From an uncultured beta proteobacterium (GTDB lineage Bacteria > Pseudomonadota > Gammaproteobacteria > Burkholderiales > Burkholderiaceae_C): a DNA stretch of 64,000 nucleotides. The position numbers and the translations under genes were made by a program. The stretch spans positions 17,111 through 81,110 of the forward strand of contig CAISLN010000121.1 of NCBI GenBank assembly GCA_903886275.1, in the 5' to 3' direction. The notes under the pieces were generated by a model. It worked only from the letters and a program-made list of their open reading frames with translations, was not told where the DNA came from and did not search any database. Shown here piece after piece: positions 31,401 to 46,400 of the stretch; the stretch's first letter is position 1; each line of letters begins with the position of its first letter.

Positions 31401-34400
31401 CACGCGCCAACGAGGTCTACCAATACATCGGCAGCGATGACCTGCTGCGCGTGAGCGACAAGGAGGGCAACCCGATCGACCTGATCCTGAGCCAGGACTT
31501 TGCCGACACCAAAAAATGGACGCAACTGAGCCAGCCCAGGGCCAACCGCATCGAGGCTTTTGTCACCGATTCCTCGGTGGCCAAATGGGCCAGCGCGCCC
31601 GATACGGTGCTGAACTTCCATGTCACGGCCCTGACGCAGCAAAGCATTGTCTCCGTCGTGTTTGCCGGCTCCGTGGCCATTGCGGGCGGCGGCACGGCGG
31701 CGGTGGCGATCAGTGGCGCGGGCGCGAGTGCGGTCAACCGCGTGGGCTCGACCACGCGGGCCTATGTGGCCAACACCAGCGGACGCGGCATCAAGGTCGA
31801 TGGCGACATCGTGCTGGACGCGCTCGACATTTCGAGCATTTCTTCTTCGGTCATGGCGGTCTCTGCCTCCGCCTCGCTCGGCTCCTTTGGCGGCTCCCTG
31901 TCGCTGAGCGTCTCGCTGTCCGACAACTCGATCACCAGCCGCACCGAGGCTTTTTCCGACCTTGCGCTGCTGATGTCCACCGACGGCTCGGTGCGCATCA
32001 GCGCTCAGGACCAGTCCAACATCGACGCGTCCTCCGTCGCCGTGGCGGTGGACTTTTCCGCCAGCATCGGTGTCTCCTTTGCCGGTGGCGGCGCCAATGC
32101 CTTCAACACCATTGAGACCACCACGCGCGCCTGGTCGGGTCGCAGCACCGATACCCCGGTGACACAAAGCATCACCGGGCTGAGCGAGATCTATGCCGCC
32201 CAAGACATCACCGTCAGCGCATTGAGCGCGTCCACGGCCAATGCCCGCGTGCGCGCGGCGGCCGCCAGCTTCGGCATGATCGCTGCCGCTGCGGCGGGCA
32301 CGGTCACGCGCAACACCCTGTCCCCAGTGGTCGAGGCTTTCATCAAGGCCACCGATGTGCAGACCTCAGGCACGGTGCTGATCGCAGCGCGTGCGGACCA
32401 GACGGCCTATGCCCAATCCGACGCGCTGGCCATCAGCGGTGGAATTTCGATGTCGGTGGGTGTGTCTGCGGTGACCACCCTGGACGCCAGCAAAATCTAC
32501 GCTGCGATGGACGACAACGCCCGGGTGCTCGCCGGCGTGTTGCGTGTCAGTGCCAATGCCTACGACAAGATTTCGCAAAAATCATCGGCCTCCAGCGGCG
32601 GCCTGATCGCCGGTGCGGGCGCCGTGTCCGACCTGCAAATTCTGGGCTCCACCATTGCGCGCGTGGGCAGCAATGCGCAACTCCAGGTCGGCCTGCTGGA
32701 CCTGCTCTCCAACCGCGACCAGGACTTTGATGCCCAGGCCTTGAACATTGCCGTCGGTCTGTATGCCGGCAGTGGCGCCACGGTCACCAACCTGGTGGCG
32801 GGCACGGCCGACGTCAAGATCGGCAGCGGGGCACAGGTCCATGCCGAATCGATTCTGATCAGCGCCAACAACCAGGCGGTCAAGAACAAATACAGCAACA
32901 AGGAAAACTCGCTCGAATCGTTCTCGGCCAGTGGCGCCTCGATCACTGCGATTGTCAACACCACCTACCTGGGCTCGGGTAATGCCAAGTTTGGTTCTAC
33001 CGTGGACATTGCAGCCGGTGCCGCGCTCACGGTCTCTACGACAGGGACCAATACCGGTGTATTTCGCATTGAAACCCTGTCCACCATCAACCTAGTGGAC
33101 AAGGTGCGCGTGGACGGTGTCTCTGGTCTGGGCATCACGGTGGCGGTGGCGATCCAAGAGGCCCAATCGGTGTCCAACATCACCGTGGGCTCGGGCGCAT
33201 CGCTGCGCAACCTGAGTGGCGATTTGGTGCTGGCCACGCGCACCAACGCCGACATGATGGCCGGTGCCAACACCTTTTCGCTGTCGGCTTATGGCCTTGC
33301 CAATGCCACCGCCAAAGTGGCTCTGTCGGCCAACAACGACATCACCTTGACGGACGCCGCATTGGTCGGTCGCGATGTGAAGTTGATGGCCGGGCAAAGC
33401 CGTGACCGTGTGCCCAACATCATCTTGGGCAAGGCGCGCGCCGACATGGCGATGGTCTCGCTGATGGGCATTACCGTGCCCATCCGGTCGGTCACGCTCG
33501 ACGAGCACAACCAAATTGGCTTGCAAGGCAGTACCCAGGTGCGCGCCATTGGCAACGTAGACCTGCTGGCTGAAAAAGGCATAGGCAGCGCCACGCTGGA
33601 CGGCTCCGTGCTCAACCTCAGCCCGGGCGCCCTGTTCACCGGCTTGGTTCCTAAGGGCGACGCAAGCGTCAACAGCTCGAACCAGGTGCTGGTGGGTGAC
33701 ATGGCCCGCGTGGAAGCGGGTATGAACTACAAGACCCTGCTCAGCATTCAGCCCTACACGGTTTCTGGCAAGCCCAATTTGGTGGGCAGCACCGATGCCG
33801 CCATGGCTGCACGCATCAGCGCAATCAAGAGTGCCGGTGAAGCCGGGCTGGATTTGACCGAGGCAGAAAAGACAGCGCTCGGCCTGGACGCGGCCCAGTC
33901 TTACCACTACGTGGCCCTGGAACTCAAAGAGGTGTCGATTGGCCTGACCACCGGCACCATCGTCGAACTGGTGGGCAGCGACTACGGCAAAGGCATCTCG
34001 GGCGCCGCCTACCAACTGACCCCTGGCAGTTACACCGACCTGAACCTGGTGCTCGACAAAGAAGACTACACCGACGCCAGCCGCTGGACCCTGGTCACGC
34101 CCAACCACAAACTGGGCACCACAGGCCATGTGAATGTCGCCACCAACGACATCGTGCGCTCAAGCGACGGACGCTGGTTCCAGCGCACGGGTGCGGGTCT
34201 CACCATCGACGCCGCCACCGAAGGCTTCAACGCCAGCGCAGGCTGGTTGCAGATGCAGGTTCAAACCAGCGACAAGGGCAAGCAACTGGCCCGTGAACTG
34301 AGCGACGATTTCTACGTCCTCAAATCCAAAGATGTGGAGTTGCCGACCCTGGTCTATGCCAACGTGGCGAACCAACTGTTTGACGACCGCGCCAAGATTG

Positions 34401-37400
34401 TGGGCTGGATGACCAGCCACGCCGGCAACGCCGAAGCCATTGCGCGCTACCAGGCCTTGATCGAGACGATTGATGGTCAGCTCGAAAAAATGGGCTTGGC
34501 CCACAAGGCCGATGGCAGTGCCACCGTGGTGCCGCGCAGCCAGTTTGACCAGTTGTTCCTGCGCTTGCCCACCATCGAGGCCGCGCCAGGTCTGATCAAT
34601 ATTGCGGCCGATGGCAGCTCGCGCCAGGGCGTGGACCTGGCCTTTGCCAATGGCCGCCTGCTGGCCCATGGCCAGGCCGATATCACCGTCGCGAACGCCT
34701 CCCCCTTTGGACTGGAAGTCAACGACGTTGGCATCCGCAATACCAACCGCGTGGAAACGCTCAACGGCGCTTTGGTGACCCTGAATTCGGGCACCACCTA
34801 TTTCAACAAGGCTGCGCTCAGCAAGGCCGGTGAGGGCGGTCAAAGCGTGATCCGCATCACCCAAGATGCCTTCCCCAAGGAGGCCTATGGCATCAACGGC
34901 AGCCTGGGTGCGATTGCGGCACCCAGCGGCCCGCAAGACCTGTATGTGCGCGGCAAGATTGCCAACGCCGACGGTGCGCTCTACCTCACCAACATGGAAG
35001 GCAGCATCAACGTCACCGGAGAAATTCGTGCCGGTTCGGTCAACATCAGCGCCACCGGCGACTTCAACCTGTCCACCGAAGACTGGTTGCATACCGGTGC
35101 GGACCCGCGCCAGTACCTGAACTTCAACAAGGTGTTTGGCAGCAGCGTCTACAACGCCGCAGGCAACGCCAGCAACCAGGCCTTTGTTGACGCCGCCGCA
35201 GTCGAGGCACTTGCTGCCGCGATCGAAGGCCGTGTCTCGGCAAAAACGCACGAGCAAGAGGGCAACAACACCACCGGCACGGCCGACGCACTGACCAGCA
35301 ATGTGGCCCTCACCGGCAACCTCAAGGACTCGTCAGACCAAGATAACTACCTGGTCAAGCTGGCTTCTGCGGGCACCATCAGCCTGCTGTTTACCCCACC
35401 TACGCAAGACAACTTCCCGTACTACACGCTTGCGTTGCTCGACAGCAGCGGCAATGTGTTGCAAAGCGTACAGACCGGGCGCAACCAGCAACTCACCTTT
35501 GCCTTGGACAAGCCGGGTGACTACTTTGTGCGGGTCAGCGCGACGGCTGCAGGCACTTCCTACTACCTGTCCGGCAACTACCAAATCAAGGCTACTTTTG
35601 ACCAGGTGGTAAAAAAGTCCATGGTCTTTGCGATGGGCGCAATCAATATCAATGCGCGGTATCTGAACATCGACGGCACGCTGCAAAGCGGTGTGGATAA
35701 CATCGAGCTGACGATTGACAAAGACTTTGCACCGGCGCGTTCAAGCAACTTCACCGACAGCCTGGGCCACACGCTCAAGGGCATCCGTTACGGCGCGGCA
35801 GGTTTGGCCACAGTGGACGGCTTCTTCGATGCCAACTCCGGCACCATCATGCTCGATGACATCAAGCCTACGGGCGGCGTCATCAACCTGACCGGCACCA
35901 TCATCAGCACCGGCAACGGCGCAATCAAGGTGGCAAGCGGCTACGCCTCCATCCGCATCGACAACCAGAGCCAATACGCCCTGGCTGCGGGCGTGATCGA
36001 CGCCTCGGAAAACCGTGTCGGCAAGGTCACGATAACCGACAGCGCCACGCTCAAGCGGGAGGTCTTCACCTTCGAGAACGGCAACTTCAGCCAGGAGAAA
36101 TTCAAGGGCACGCTGACCGGGCCCAGCGTTCCCAATGGCGCGAGCAGCATTGTTTACGCCAGCAACGGTCTCACCAGCGGCAAGGTGGCCGATCTGGCGG
36201 GCAGCCTGAGCTACAACCCCGAGGCCGGGCGCTATTACGTCTGGACCGAAGGCCAGGCCAAGACCCAGACCACGCTCAAAATTTACGAGGAACGCAGTTT
36301 CAACCTGCTGGGCTGGGACTGGGACGGCCTGGTGCCCGACACCGCCGCCAAGTTCACCGACACCCGCTTCACCGACGGTGCGCCGCTGCTCGAATCCGAA
36401 CTGGTGCTCAGCGCGGCCGATGTGGCCAACATCTTTGGCGCGGGCTTTAACGCCCCCGGGTTCGTTGAGTACCTGCAAAAGCGCAACCAGGCCGTCGATC
36501 TGGTCAAGGACAAGTCGCTGGTGCGCGACGTCAAGACCAACAAGCTCTACACCTATGTGGGTGCCACCGGCAAGGTGGCGTTCCCGGTCATCGACCTCAG
36601 CGACACTTCGCTGTGGAAATGGTCGCAGCAGCTCACCGGCGGCCAGTCCATGCCCGACCCGGCCAATCCGCTGGCGGGCAGCATCATCAAGGCCACCGGC
36701 AACTCGCCGATCAAGATGGTTGATGCCACAGGCAAGCTGGTGGACTGGAGAGCCAATAAGGCCAATGACACTTACGAGAGCGATTTTGCCAACCAGGAAA
36801 TCACCATCGACGGTCCGAAAGAATCGGGCGGTGGCTGGCTGCGCGAAAAGGTCATCACCACCAAGGTGACCACGGTTACCGGATTGAAAGATTTCTATAC
36901 CTACGGCATCAAGGCCGATAGGCCTGTTACGGTGCAGACCCTGGTCGGCGCAGCCCAGCCCACGGTGACCATACTCACCACCGGCAAGTTGCTGCTGCGC
37001 GGCAGCATCAGCATCGGTGCGGTGACGGCGCCAGATGACGCGGACGCCGTGTTTACCCCCATGACCCTGTCGGCCGATGCGCTGGAAGTGGGCGGCAATG
37101 TGGTCATCAGCGGTGCCCTGCCCGACATCCAGGCCAACAGCGATGTGGTCATCACCGTCAAGGACCCGGTGGGCAAGCTCAACATCCGCGCCAGCGGCAA
37201 CGTGGTGGTCAATCAGCTGCAAGACCGCGACCACAATCCGCTGGCCGGCAACCGCGGCCTGAAAATCGGCCAGATCATTGCCGCCACCTATGTCGATGGG
37301 CTGGTGGTCCATGCGGGCAATGTGACCATCACCTCGGTCTATGGCATAGAAGACGCGTCGGTGCTGACCTCGCGCATCGTCGGTGAGCGTGTCGAGCTCA

Positions 37401-40400
37401 ACGCCGGTGCCGGCTCTATCCGGGTCACGGTAGACAGCAATGTACTGGGCCATGGCGGCCTGGCCGCCAAGGGTGCGGGCAGCATGACCCTGACCGAAGC
37501 GCTGGGCGATATGGTGCTGATGGCGCCTACCGGCTGGTCCGGTGCGTCGGTGCTGTCCACCGGCGGCGATGTGCAATTGACGGCCAAGCGCGGTGCCATT
37601 CTGGACGGCGTGTATGAGCGCGCTGTTTCGGACGCCGCTGCGTCCTTGGACATACTCAAGGCCTCAGGCTTTACCGACGCACAACTGAAGGCTGCTGGCA
37701 TTGGCAGCCAGGCCGAGATGGCCGACAAGGCCCAATACGTGATGGCCCCCGATCTGGTCAAGGCCTTGTTGCCGCACCAGGACCTGCTGGGCCAGGGCCA
37801 GGCGGCGGGCGCAGAGCGCCTGAACGTGCAGGGCCAGAACATCACGCTGCTGTCCGAAGGCACGGCTGCGGATGTGCGCTATGGCGTGGGCCGCTCCTCC
37901 GAGCGCGTGACCATCCTGCACCCCAGCGATTTCAAGTCCCTGTCAGAAGCCAACAAGGCCCTGCTGTCGCAAGCCAGTGCCGCCGATGTGGTCGAAATCC
38001 ACTACCGCCGCTATGTGTGGATCGGTACCGACGCCACGCTGGACCTGTCTGCCATCGGTACTTTTAACAACACCACTCTGTGGCGCGAAGTCACGGCTGG
38101 TGAGGTGTCCCAACTGGCCATCCTGGGTTCGAGCGCCGGCATCAGCGACATCCGGGCCGGCCAGTGGGTGGACGACCAGCGCGACTTGCTGAGCGTGACG
38201 ATTGAGCTCACCGACGACATCAACCTCAGCGCCACGGGTGACGTGACGGTGAAGACCTCGGGCGACGCCGTGTTGCGTGCCGAGGCCGATCTGCGCATCA
38301 GCGAAGGCAGCCGCAGTGGCACGGACCTGTTTGGCATCGACGCGGGAGGACGTGTGCGTCTGGTCGCCGCGGGTTCCATCACCGCCCTGGGCAGCACCGT
38401 GCGTGCCTGGCTGTTGCGCTCAGGCGGCGATATGAGCCTGCTGGCAGGGGGCACCGCAGGCAGTGACAGCCTGGGCGGGCGCATCGCCATGGCCGACGGC
38501 TCGGCCATTCGCATCGACACGGGCGACTTGGGTGAAGCCTTGGCGATAGGCACCGGCTACGCGCCGGGCGTGCTCCATGTCAGCGCCGCTGGCCTGGTCA
38601 ACTTGCAAGAGCAGACGGGCGACCTGTGGCTGGCCTCGGTGGCCTCCATGGGCGAGGGCGCCAAGGGCGCTGTCACCCTGGTGGCGGTGACGGGTGAAAT
38701 CCTCGCCTCCGAGCGCAGCTACCTCAGCGAGGTAACGCATGTGACGGGCACCGACCTGCGCCTGGTCTCTGGTACGGTGGGCACCATTGACGGCGCCCGC
38801 AACCTGGGCAGCATATTGCGCCCCCTGCGTTTGCAAGCCACCCGTTTGGCCGCTGCGGTCTACACCGGCCAAAACGCGGTCATCCACATCGAGAACACCG
38901 GCGACCTGGACCTCAGTCAGATCGACATCAAGCGCGGCCGGGTCATGCTGCAGACCAGCGGCAGCCTGAACCTGACGGCCGAAGTGCAAGTGGCTCCCGA
39001 CAGCAGCAACCAATTTGCGCTGAGCGCCGTGGCTGGCGACCTGCTGCTCTGGAAGGACCTGACCTTGGGTCAAGGCAGCCTGGCGTTGTCGGCCGGTGGC
39101 AGCGTGTGGCAAGCGGCCACATCGGATGTCATCAACGCCGGTGGCACGGTGCAGATCACCGCCACGGGAGGCGGCTTTGTGCAAGAGCAGGGCGCCACCC
39201 TGTCGAGCCACGCGGCTTCGGGCGGTGGCGCGATCACCATCCGGGCGGCCACCGATGTGCGGGTGTCGTCGATCAACGCCAGCACGGCGCTGCTCGATAT
39301 CGGGTCGCTTAAAGGCAGCCTCCTGGAGGCGCTGGGCGCAGACGGTATGGGTGACGCTGGCATTGACCTCAAGGGCGGCTCGCTCAAGCTGCGAACAGAC
39401 GGCTCCATTGGCACCTTGGGACGCTATGGCGAAGCCATTGAGATTTCCACAGCCAACCTCTGGGTCGATGCGACAGGGGATGTTGCGCTGCTCAACGACA
39501 AGGCCTTGAGCCTGAAACAACTCAACGCAGGCTCTGTGGTGCTGCGCACCAGCGCCGGCACCTTGACGGTGGACGCCGACATCACCGTTACCCGCAACGC
39601 CCTGCTGCAAGCAGGCACGGGCGGCTCGGTGGTGGTCAGCGACGGCATCCGCATCGACGTGGCAAAGGGCAGCCTCTCGGTGCTGGCCGACCAAGGCATC
39701 ACCCTGGGCGCAAACAGCGTGCTGAGCAGCCAAGGCGCGATGGACCTGCAAGCCTTCTCCGGTGCACTGACCATGAGCGCCAGCGCACGCATTGCCAGCA
39801 ACGGCGGCAACATCCGCCTGTCGGCTGGCACCGACATCAGCCTGGCCACGGTGGATGCCCGTTTGGCCAACGCGGACCTGAACGCTGACGGTTCGCGCCT
39901 GGGCCTGCTGGCCGGTGGGCGCATCGTCAATGCCCTGGTCTCTGGGGCTGCCAACCTCTACGGCGCTGACCTGCTCATGCAAGCGGGCAGCGGCATAGGG
40001 GGTGCCAGCGACGCCAGCGCGCTGCGCTTGGCCGTCAAGCGCGTGTCGGCCCAAACCGGCTCGGGTGACATTCGCCTCAGCGCGCTGGGGGCTTTGGAGA
40101 CAGGCGCAGTGGCGGACCTGCGCATAGACCGCGTGGTGGCAACCGGTCTTAGCGCGCCGCTGTGGACGTTGGCGCAAAGCGGCCTGCGCACCGGGGCGAG
40201 CGGCGGCGTGTATGTCAGCGCAGCGGGCAGCTTGCGCGTGGGCGGCGACCCCGCGCTCGATCACGGCGTGGGCATACAGGCCGGTTCGGGCGGCATCACG
40301 CTGAGCGCCACCGGTGCGGCCAGCGACCTGCTGCTGAGCGCCGATTTGCGTGCCGGGCAGGGCGCCTTGGCCGCCAATGGCGGCACCGTTACCTTGACTG

Positions 40401-43400
40401 CGGGCCGCCATATTTTGCAAAGCGCGACCAGCACCATCGACAGCGGTGGCGCCGACGTGGCACTGAGCGCGGGCGGACGGATTGAACTGGGGCGCATCCT
40501 CTCGGCGCCGTTTATTGCACGCCTGACGGACCGCGTGAGTGGCGCTGTGCCGACCGGTGGCAACGTCAGCGTGACTGCGCTGGGCGCCATCAGCCTGGCC
40601 TTGGGCAGCGAGCTGCCTGCCATTGCGGCCCACGCGCTGCATGTGTCGGGTGCCAGCGTGGCCGCCATGGGCTTGGCGGTGGACGAACTCACGGCCATTG
40701 CCAGCAGCGGCGACCTGGTCTTTAACGACGTGGACGGCTGGGGCGAAACCACACCCGGCTTGCTCCTCAAAGAGGCAACTACGTCCGGCCATGTCTCGGT
40801 CACGGCCCAGGGCGACCTGAGCGTGCAACAGGTGCGCGCGGGTAGCGGCCAGAACGTCAGCCTGGCGTCTACGGCGGGCAACCTGGTGTTGGCGCTCAAC
40901 GAATGGTTGGCGGCCCTGCAAGACAACCTCGGCGAGCTCAGCCTGGTGGCGGCCGGCTTTATGAGCAGCGGGCGCATGTTCCTTGGCAAGGAAAAAACCG
41001 AATACCGTTCGGGCGCAGCGCTGCGCGTGGGCAACCTGGCCTCGGACTTCCCCGTGGGCCAGGCGGTGATCGAACCCGCCAGCAGCTTTGCCATGGCACT
41101 CGCCACCAAAAATCTGGTGCTGCACAGCGACAGCTTTATCAGCCTGTCCACCAACCTGGCCGGGGCCAGCCTGCCCATGGGCAGTGTCAGCACCACCTTC
41201 ATTGCCCGCGATGGCGTGTTTGTCAGCGCCGCAGGCCTGGCGCAAATCGACCTGGCCCAGCCCGTCATCCAGGCGCCTCGCCTGGTGAATGTCGGCGCTT
41301 CGGTGTTTAGCGCAGGCCTTGAGCTGGATGCGCTGGCCAGCCTGGATGTGCTCGACCTCTCGGGCACGCTCACCGGCGATGTGCTGATCGACGACGCATG
41401 GCTGAGCCGACAAGGCATCACCAGCGGGGCGGCATTGCAAGTGCAGGCCACCGGCAACATCAGCTTGCGCGCGCTCAGCATGCACTTGGCGAGCCTGACC
41501 CTGGTGGCCGGTGGCTGGGTGCGTGGCGACTTTGCTGCCACCGGCGCCACTGACAGCCTGTCGGTCACGGCGCTGGCGGAAATTGAACTGGTCAACCGCT
41601 CCAGCACCGCCTTGGTAGTGACTGGCTTGCGCTCCGGCTCGGATACGCTATCTGGCAGCATCAGCCTGCGCACCGCAGGCGCGATGACGGTCGCGGGCGC
41701 TGTGAACGGTTACGCCGGACGCGTGCTGTTGGAGGCGGGTGGCGCAGACCTGTTGCTCAACGCGGTGGTCACGGCACAGAGCGTGACGCTGGAGTCGGCC
41801 GCTGCCATGCGCACCGGCGTCAATGGTTGGGTGAGCGCAGAAAGGCTCGCGCTCTACACCGCCAGTGGCGATGTGGGCAGCGCGGGCGCCGCCTTCCTGA
41901 TGGACCTGCAGGGCAGTACATACGGCGTGACCGGCTTGGTCAATGGCGCTGCCTATTTGCAAGAAATTTCGGGGGACCTGGGTCTCAACCGCTTGGTGGT
42001 GACGGGCAGCGCCAACCTGTCTACCTTGGCCGGTGCCATCGTCGGCAACGCCAGTGCTGGGTTTGCCGACCTCAAGGCCGGCACGGTCAACGTGTCGGCG
42101 CTGGGCGGGGGCATGGGGCGTGAAGCGAGCGCCCTGGTGCTGAGCACCGCCAGCCTGCAAGCCAGTGCGGCCGGCAGCATGCTGCTGAGCCTGCAGGGCG
42201 CTGTGACTGTGTCGGCTTTGACGGTCACGGGCGCAACCAGCGCCATCTCCCTTCAATCGCTGGGTGCGCTCAGCTTGGCCGGTGCCGTCAGCAGCGCGGG
42301 CGGCGATGTGCGCTTGTTCGCAGGCGCAGACTTCAGCCAGGCAGCGGCCATTAGCACGGCGGGCGGCAATCTGCGCATCCAAAGCGCAAGCGGCAGCGTG
42401 TCGCAAGCCATGGGTGCGAGCGCGAGCACGGTGGGCGCCCATGCCGGCAGCCTCACGATTGACGCAGGCGCAGGCATTGCCTTGGTCAGCTTGAACGCAG
42501 GCGACAGCCTGATGAGCCTGACGGCGCGCGCGGGCTCCATCACCGATGCCGACACCTCCGACAGCAACTACCTGACGGCCGCTTCGATCTGGATCAGTGC
42601 CAGCGAAGAGATTGGCGCCGATGTGATGGCGGGCGGCTTGGTCGGCACGGGCGACGCCCATGCCCTGAACCTGCGCACGGCCGTCCTGTCTGCGCAGTCA
42701 GCGGGCAGCATGCGTTTGACCAACAGCGGCAGCCTCACGATCGCCAGCATCAGCTCCAGCCTGGGTCTGTACAGCAGCGAAGGCGGGACCATCAGCCTGG
42801 CGGTCAACGGCGACCGCTTGAGCGTGGATGCACAGGTGCGCGCCACCGGTGCTGGCCAAGTTGCCTTGAGCGTGCACAACGCGGGCGACAGCGCGGTGTT
42901 GTCGCTCCAAGGCTTGGTCCGTGCCGATGAAGGCGGCGTACACCTGAGCGCCGATGTGTCGGTGAACCTGGTGGCCGACACCAGCGCGCCGCTGCTGATG
43001 TCCGATCGCCTGCGCGCTATCGGCGACTTGGTGGTGACGGCGGGCAGCGGCCTGCGCATCGTGGATGGCAGCGGCAATGACGCCGCAGGCACCTTTGGGC
43101 GCCTGGACGCACCGGGTGTGATGCGCATCGAAGGCCAGCAAACCATAGGCGACGGCCAGCGCCTGGCCCTGCAGTTGAGCGGTGAAGGCAACAACCAGAA
43201 CGACCAGTTGCAGGTCACGGGGAATCTGATCTTGACCAGCGCCAGCGCCTTGGACGTCGGGTTGGCCGCGAAGCTGCAGCCGCGCTTGGCGCGCAGCTAC
43301 GCCCTGATCGAGGCGGGCAGCGTGCAGGGCCACTTTGGCGAAGGCACGGGCCTGTTCGGCTTTGGCGACGCCAGCAGCTTGCTGCAACTCCTGCCGGTGC

Positions 43401-46400
43401 TCGACGGCAACAATGCCACGGGACTGGGCCTTGAGGTGGTCACGCGTCCGGCAGCCGATGCGCTGACCATCACCGCGCACAGCAGGGCCGACGCCGACAC
43501 GCTGGGCATGTACTTCAATGCCGCTTATTTCGGCGAGGACAAGGTCTACAGCGCCGGCATGACGGTGCAGGCGGCCAACTTCCTGACGGTGGACGGCCGC
43601 TTTGCGCTCTCCACCAGCCTCAAAGACATCCGTGTCTCCACGGGTGGCACGGTCAGCACGCACAGCTGGGTCATTGGTGGCAACCAGCTCAATGCGTTTG
43701 TGGGCTTGAATGGCCCGTACCGCCTCGACACCAACCACGACGGCAACTTGCTCGACGAGGCGATCAACACCACGGCAGCGGGCTTTGAGCTGACCGGTCT
43801 GGACCTGGGCATTGCCCTGTACCAGGAAGCGACAGCACAGGGCACAGGCGCGCCGCGCAGTTGGCTGAGCCTGTCTGCCACCGCGGACGCGGCCACCGAA
43901 GTGGGCCTGCCCCTGGTGAAAATTGTTGCCCAGGGTTTGCAGCTGGAAGTCAACCTGGGCAGCGACGGCTCGGTGGTGGACTACAGCACGGCCATGGCCA
44001 TCGCCACCGGCGCCAAGCTGGCCGATGGCAGCGCCGCAGTCAAAACCCTGGACTTCAAGGGCAGCCAGGGCACGCTGGTGCGCGCCTCGGGTTACTTGGA
44101 TGTGGAGGTCGATGGCTTCTTCTCGGTGGCGGGCAACCTGGGCTTTGAGAAGTCCACCCGTGCGGTGACGCTGGCCGATGGCACTGAACTCAACGTCAAC
44201 ACGCTGAGCTTTGGTGGACAAAACTTGCATGCCTTTGCGGGTGTGAATGGTTCGAGCGCGAACCCCGTCGGCCTGGTGATGGAGGAGGTGAGTTTCGGGT
44301 TGGTGCTGGCCAGCGCTGTGCCGGGAACTGCCAGTGGCCTGCAATGGACGGCCCTCAAGGCGCGCGCAGGCAGCGTGGCTTTTGTCGGCGTGCCTAACGT
44401 GACGGTGGCTGCACACAACCTGGCGGTGGACATCAACTTGGTCAGCGGTGTAGCGGCCCATTTCGATGCCGACACCCAAGTGATTGACTTCACGGCCGGC
44501 ACCGACGCCTTCCAGGTGGTGACGGGCACCGGCAAGACCATCACGCTGGACATGGCGGGTACAACCGGGCAACTGGTGCGGGTCAGCGCAACGATGGACC
44601 TGCACATCGGCAACTTCTTCCAGTTCACAGGCTCCATGGGCTTGGAGCGCCGCGCCCAAGACGTGGTCCTGGCCGATGGCAGCAAGGTGCAGACCGAGAT
44701 GCTCAGCATAGGCGGCACGGGCCTGAGCGGCTTTATTGGTCTGGGCCCTTACGGCACGGACACCAATGGCAACGGCCAATTCGAAGCCAGTGAAGTCAAC
44801 CCCGATGCCAAGGGCCTGGGCGTGCGCGATGTGGAGTTTGGCCTGGCCATCTTCAATGGCAAGGCCGCTTACGCCGACACCCAGTGGCTGGCCATGACCG
44901 GCTCGGTCGGTGGCGTGGACCTGATGTTGGGTCTGCCCGATGCGCTCAAACTGCAGGTCTACAACCTGGGTGTGGACCTGAACCTGGTGCACCATCAAGC
45001 CGCGCTGCTGGGTGCGCCGCAGGTGCATGTGGCTGGCGCGGTCACGGTGGACGCTTCCAAGCCCTCGGCCCTGGTGCTGGGCAGCGGCGTCTTCGGCCAA
45101 GGCAGCGAAACCTTGAACGTCACGCTGGACCTGCAAGATGCCAACAAGGGCAGCTTGTCTGTGGGCGGCACCGACCTGTCGGCACAAGGCGCACTGCCCT
45201 TGGCGCGTGCCGCAGGCGCCAGCGTCACCCAGGTCCGCTCGCTGATCGTGGCGGGTGTGTTTGCCAAAGGGGATGTGATTGCGCTCAGCGGCATCAGCGG
45301 TACCGCACTGCGCTACACCGTGGCGGCCAGCGACGTGCAAAGCGAATCGGGCGCCGGCTACACGCGGGAGCAGGTGCAATTCATCATCGCCGCCCAGTTG
45401 CGGGCCTTGATCAATGGCGCGTCCGACGCCACCGTGGTCGCTAGCGGCAGCGGCGCTGTCTTGGTGCTGGAAGCCAAGAGCAGCGACGCTGCCTTTACCG
45501 CAGCGGTGGCGGTGAGCGGACAGGGCGACTTGTTGCGCGTTGACAGCGCAGTGGGCTACCAGGACCTGCTCAAGACCTTGGCGCTGAGCGGCAAGGCCTC
45601 GGCCTTGAGCAGCTACTTTGGCGCGCAGGGTGCGGACAACGGTGTGCACTACCGCACGCTGGTGGCAAATGCGCAGCGGCTCGATCTGCGGGTGGTGGGC
45701 GCGGGGGGCAGCACCACGGCCACCCTGCTCCTCACCACCGAAACCCTGGACAGTGCCGCCAAGTTGAGCCAAGGCTTGGCCGATGCTCAGCCCCTCATCA
45801 CGGCCCTGTCTGGCAAGGCCTGGATCACGCAGGATGCGTCGTCCAGTCTGGTGTTTGACCAGGCCGAGTTCGCGCTCTTGGGCAGCGCCTCTGCAGACCG
45901 CTTGCTGCGCTTGACGTTTACCGTCCCCGCACCGGGTATGGATAGCGCGCCTGTGGGCAGCTTGACGGCAGTGACCGTTGCGGCGGATTCCATCACGGTA
46001 ACGGGCGACTCCCAAACCTTGGCCTTGGTGGGCAATGCGGCCGATTTGGCGAAGTTTTTGAAGACCGCAGGCAAGCTGATGTACACCGGCAAGCTGACCA
46101 CGCTCACCGCCAGTCTGCAACTTGCCAACAACGCCTCGGCGGCCTCGACGGTGCTTGTCGCGCTGGCGCAAGACCTGGTGATTGACTTTGCGAACGATCA
46201 GGCCGTTTCGGTCACGACGGGCACGGGCCAGGCCTTGCAGCTCACCCATGAGGGTTCGCGCGGCCAGATGATGCGCGCCTCGGGTGGCATGCAGTTGTCG
46301 CTGGCAGGCTTTGTGTACGCAGGCGGCACGATGGCGATTGAGAAGTCGTCGCAAACCGTGACGCTGGCCAATGGCACAGCGGTGCAAACCGACATGCTGA

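Larger units (their letters stand above)
22021..38100 (+). repeat. Dispersed YxYxG...W modules (about 35 residues)
   Basis: A short module with an aromatic pair and Gly (for example IYRYLG, LYAYIG, IYEYIG, VYRYIG), then 10-25 residues, then a D/N-Y/F-S/T-D segment and a conserved Trp (YSDDTRW, FSDKALW, YSDESQW). Copies lie near 22022, 26603, 26722, 28231, 29070, 29411, 29771, 29975, 31408, 34010, 36541 and 38000. They sit between the Ala/Gly-rich repeat blocks, as if inserted at regular places. Similar modules occur in other giant filamentous adhesins as I recall them. Confidence 0.75.
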
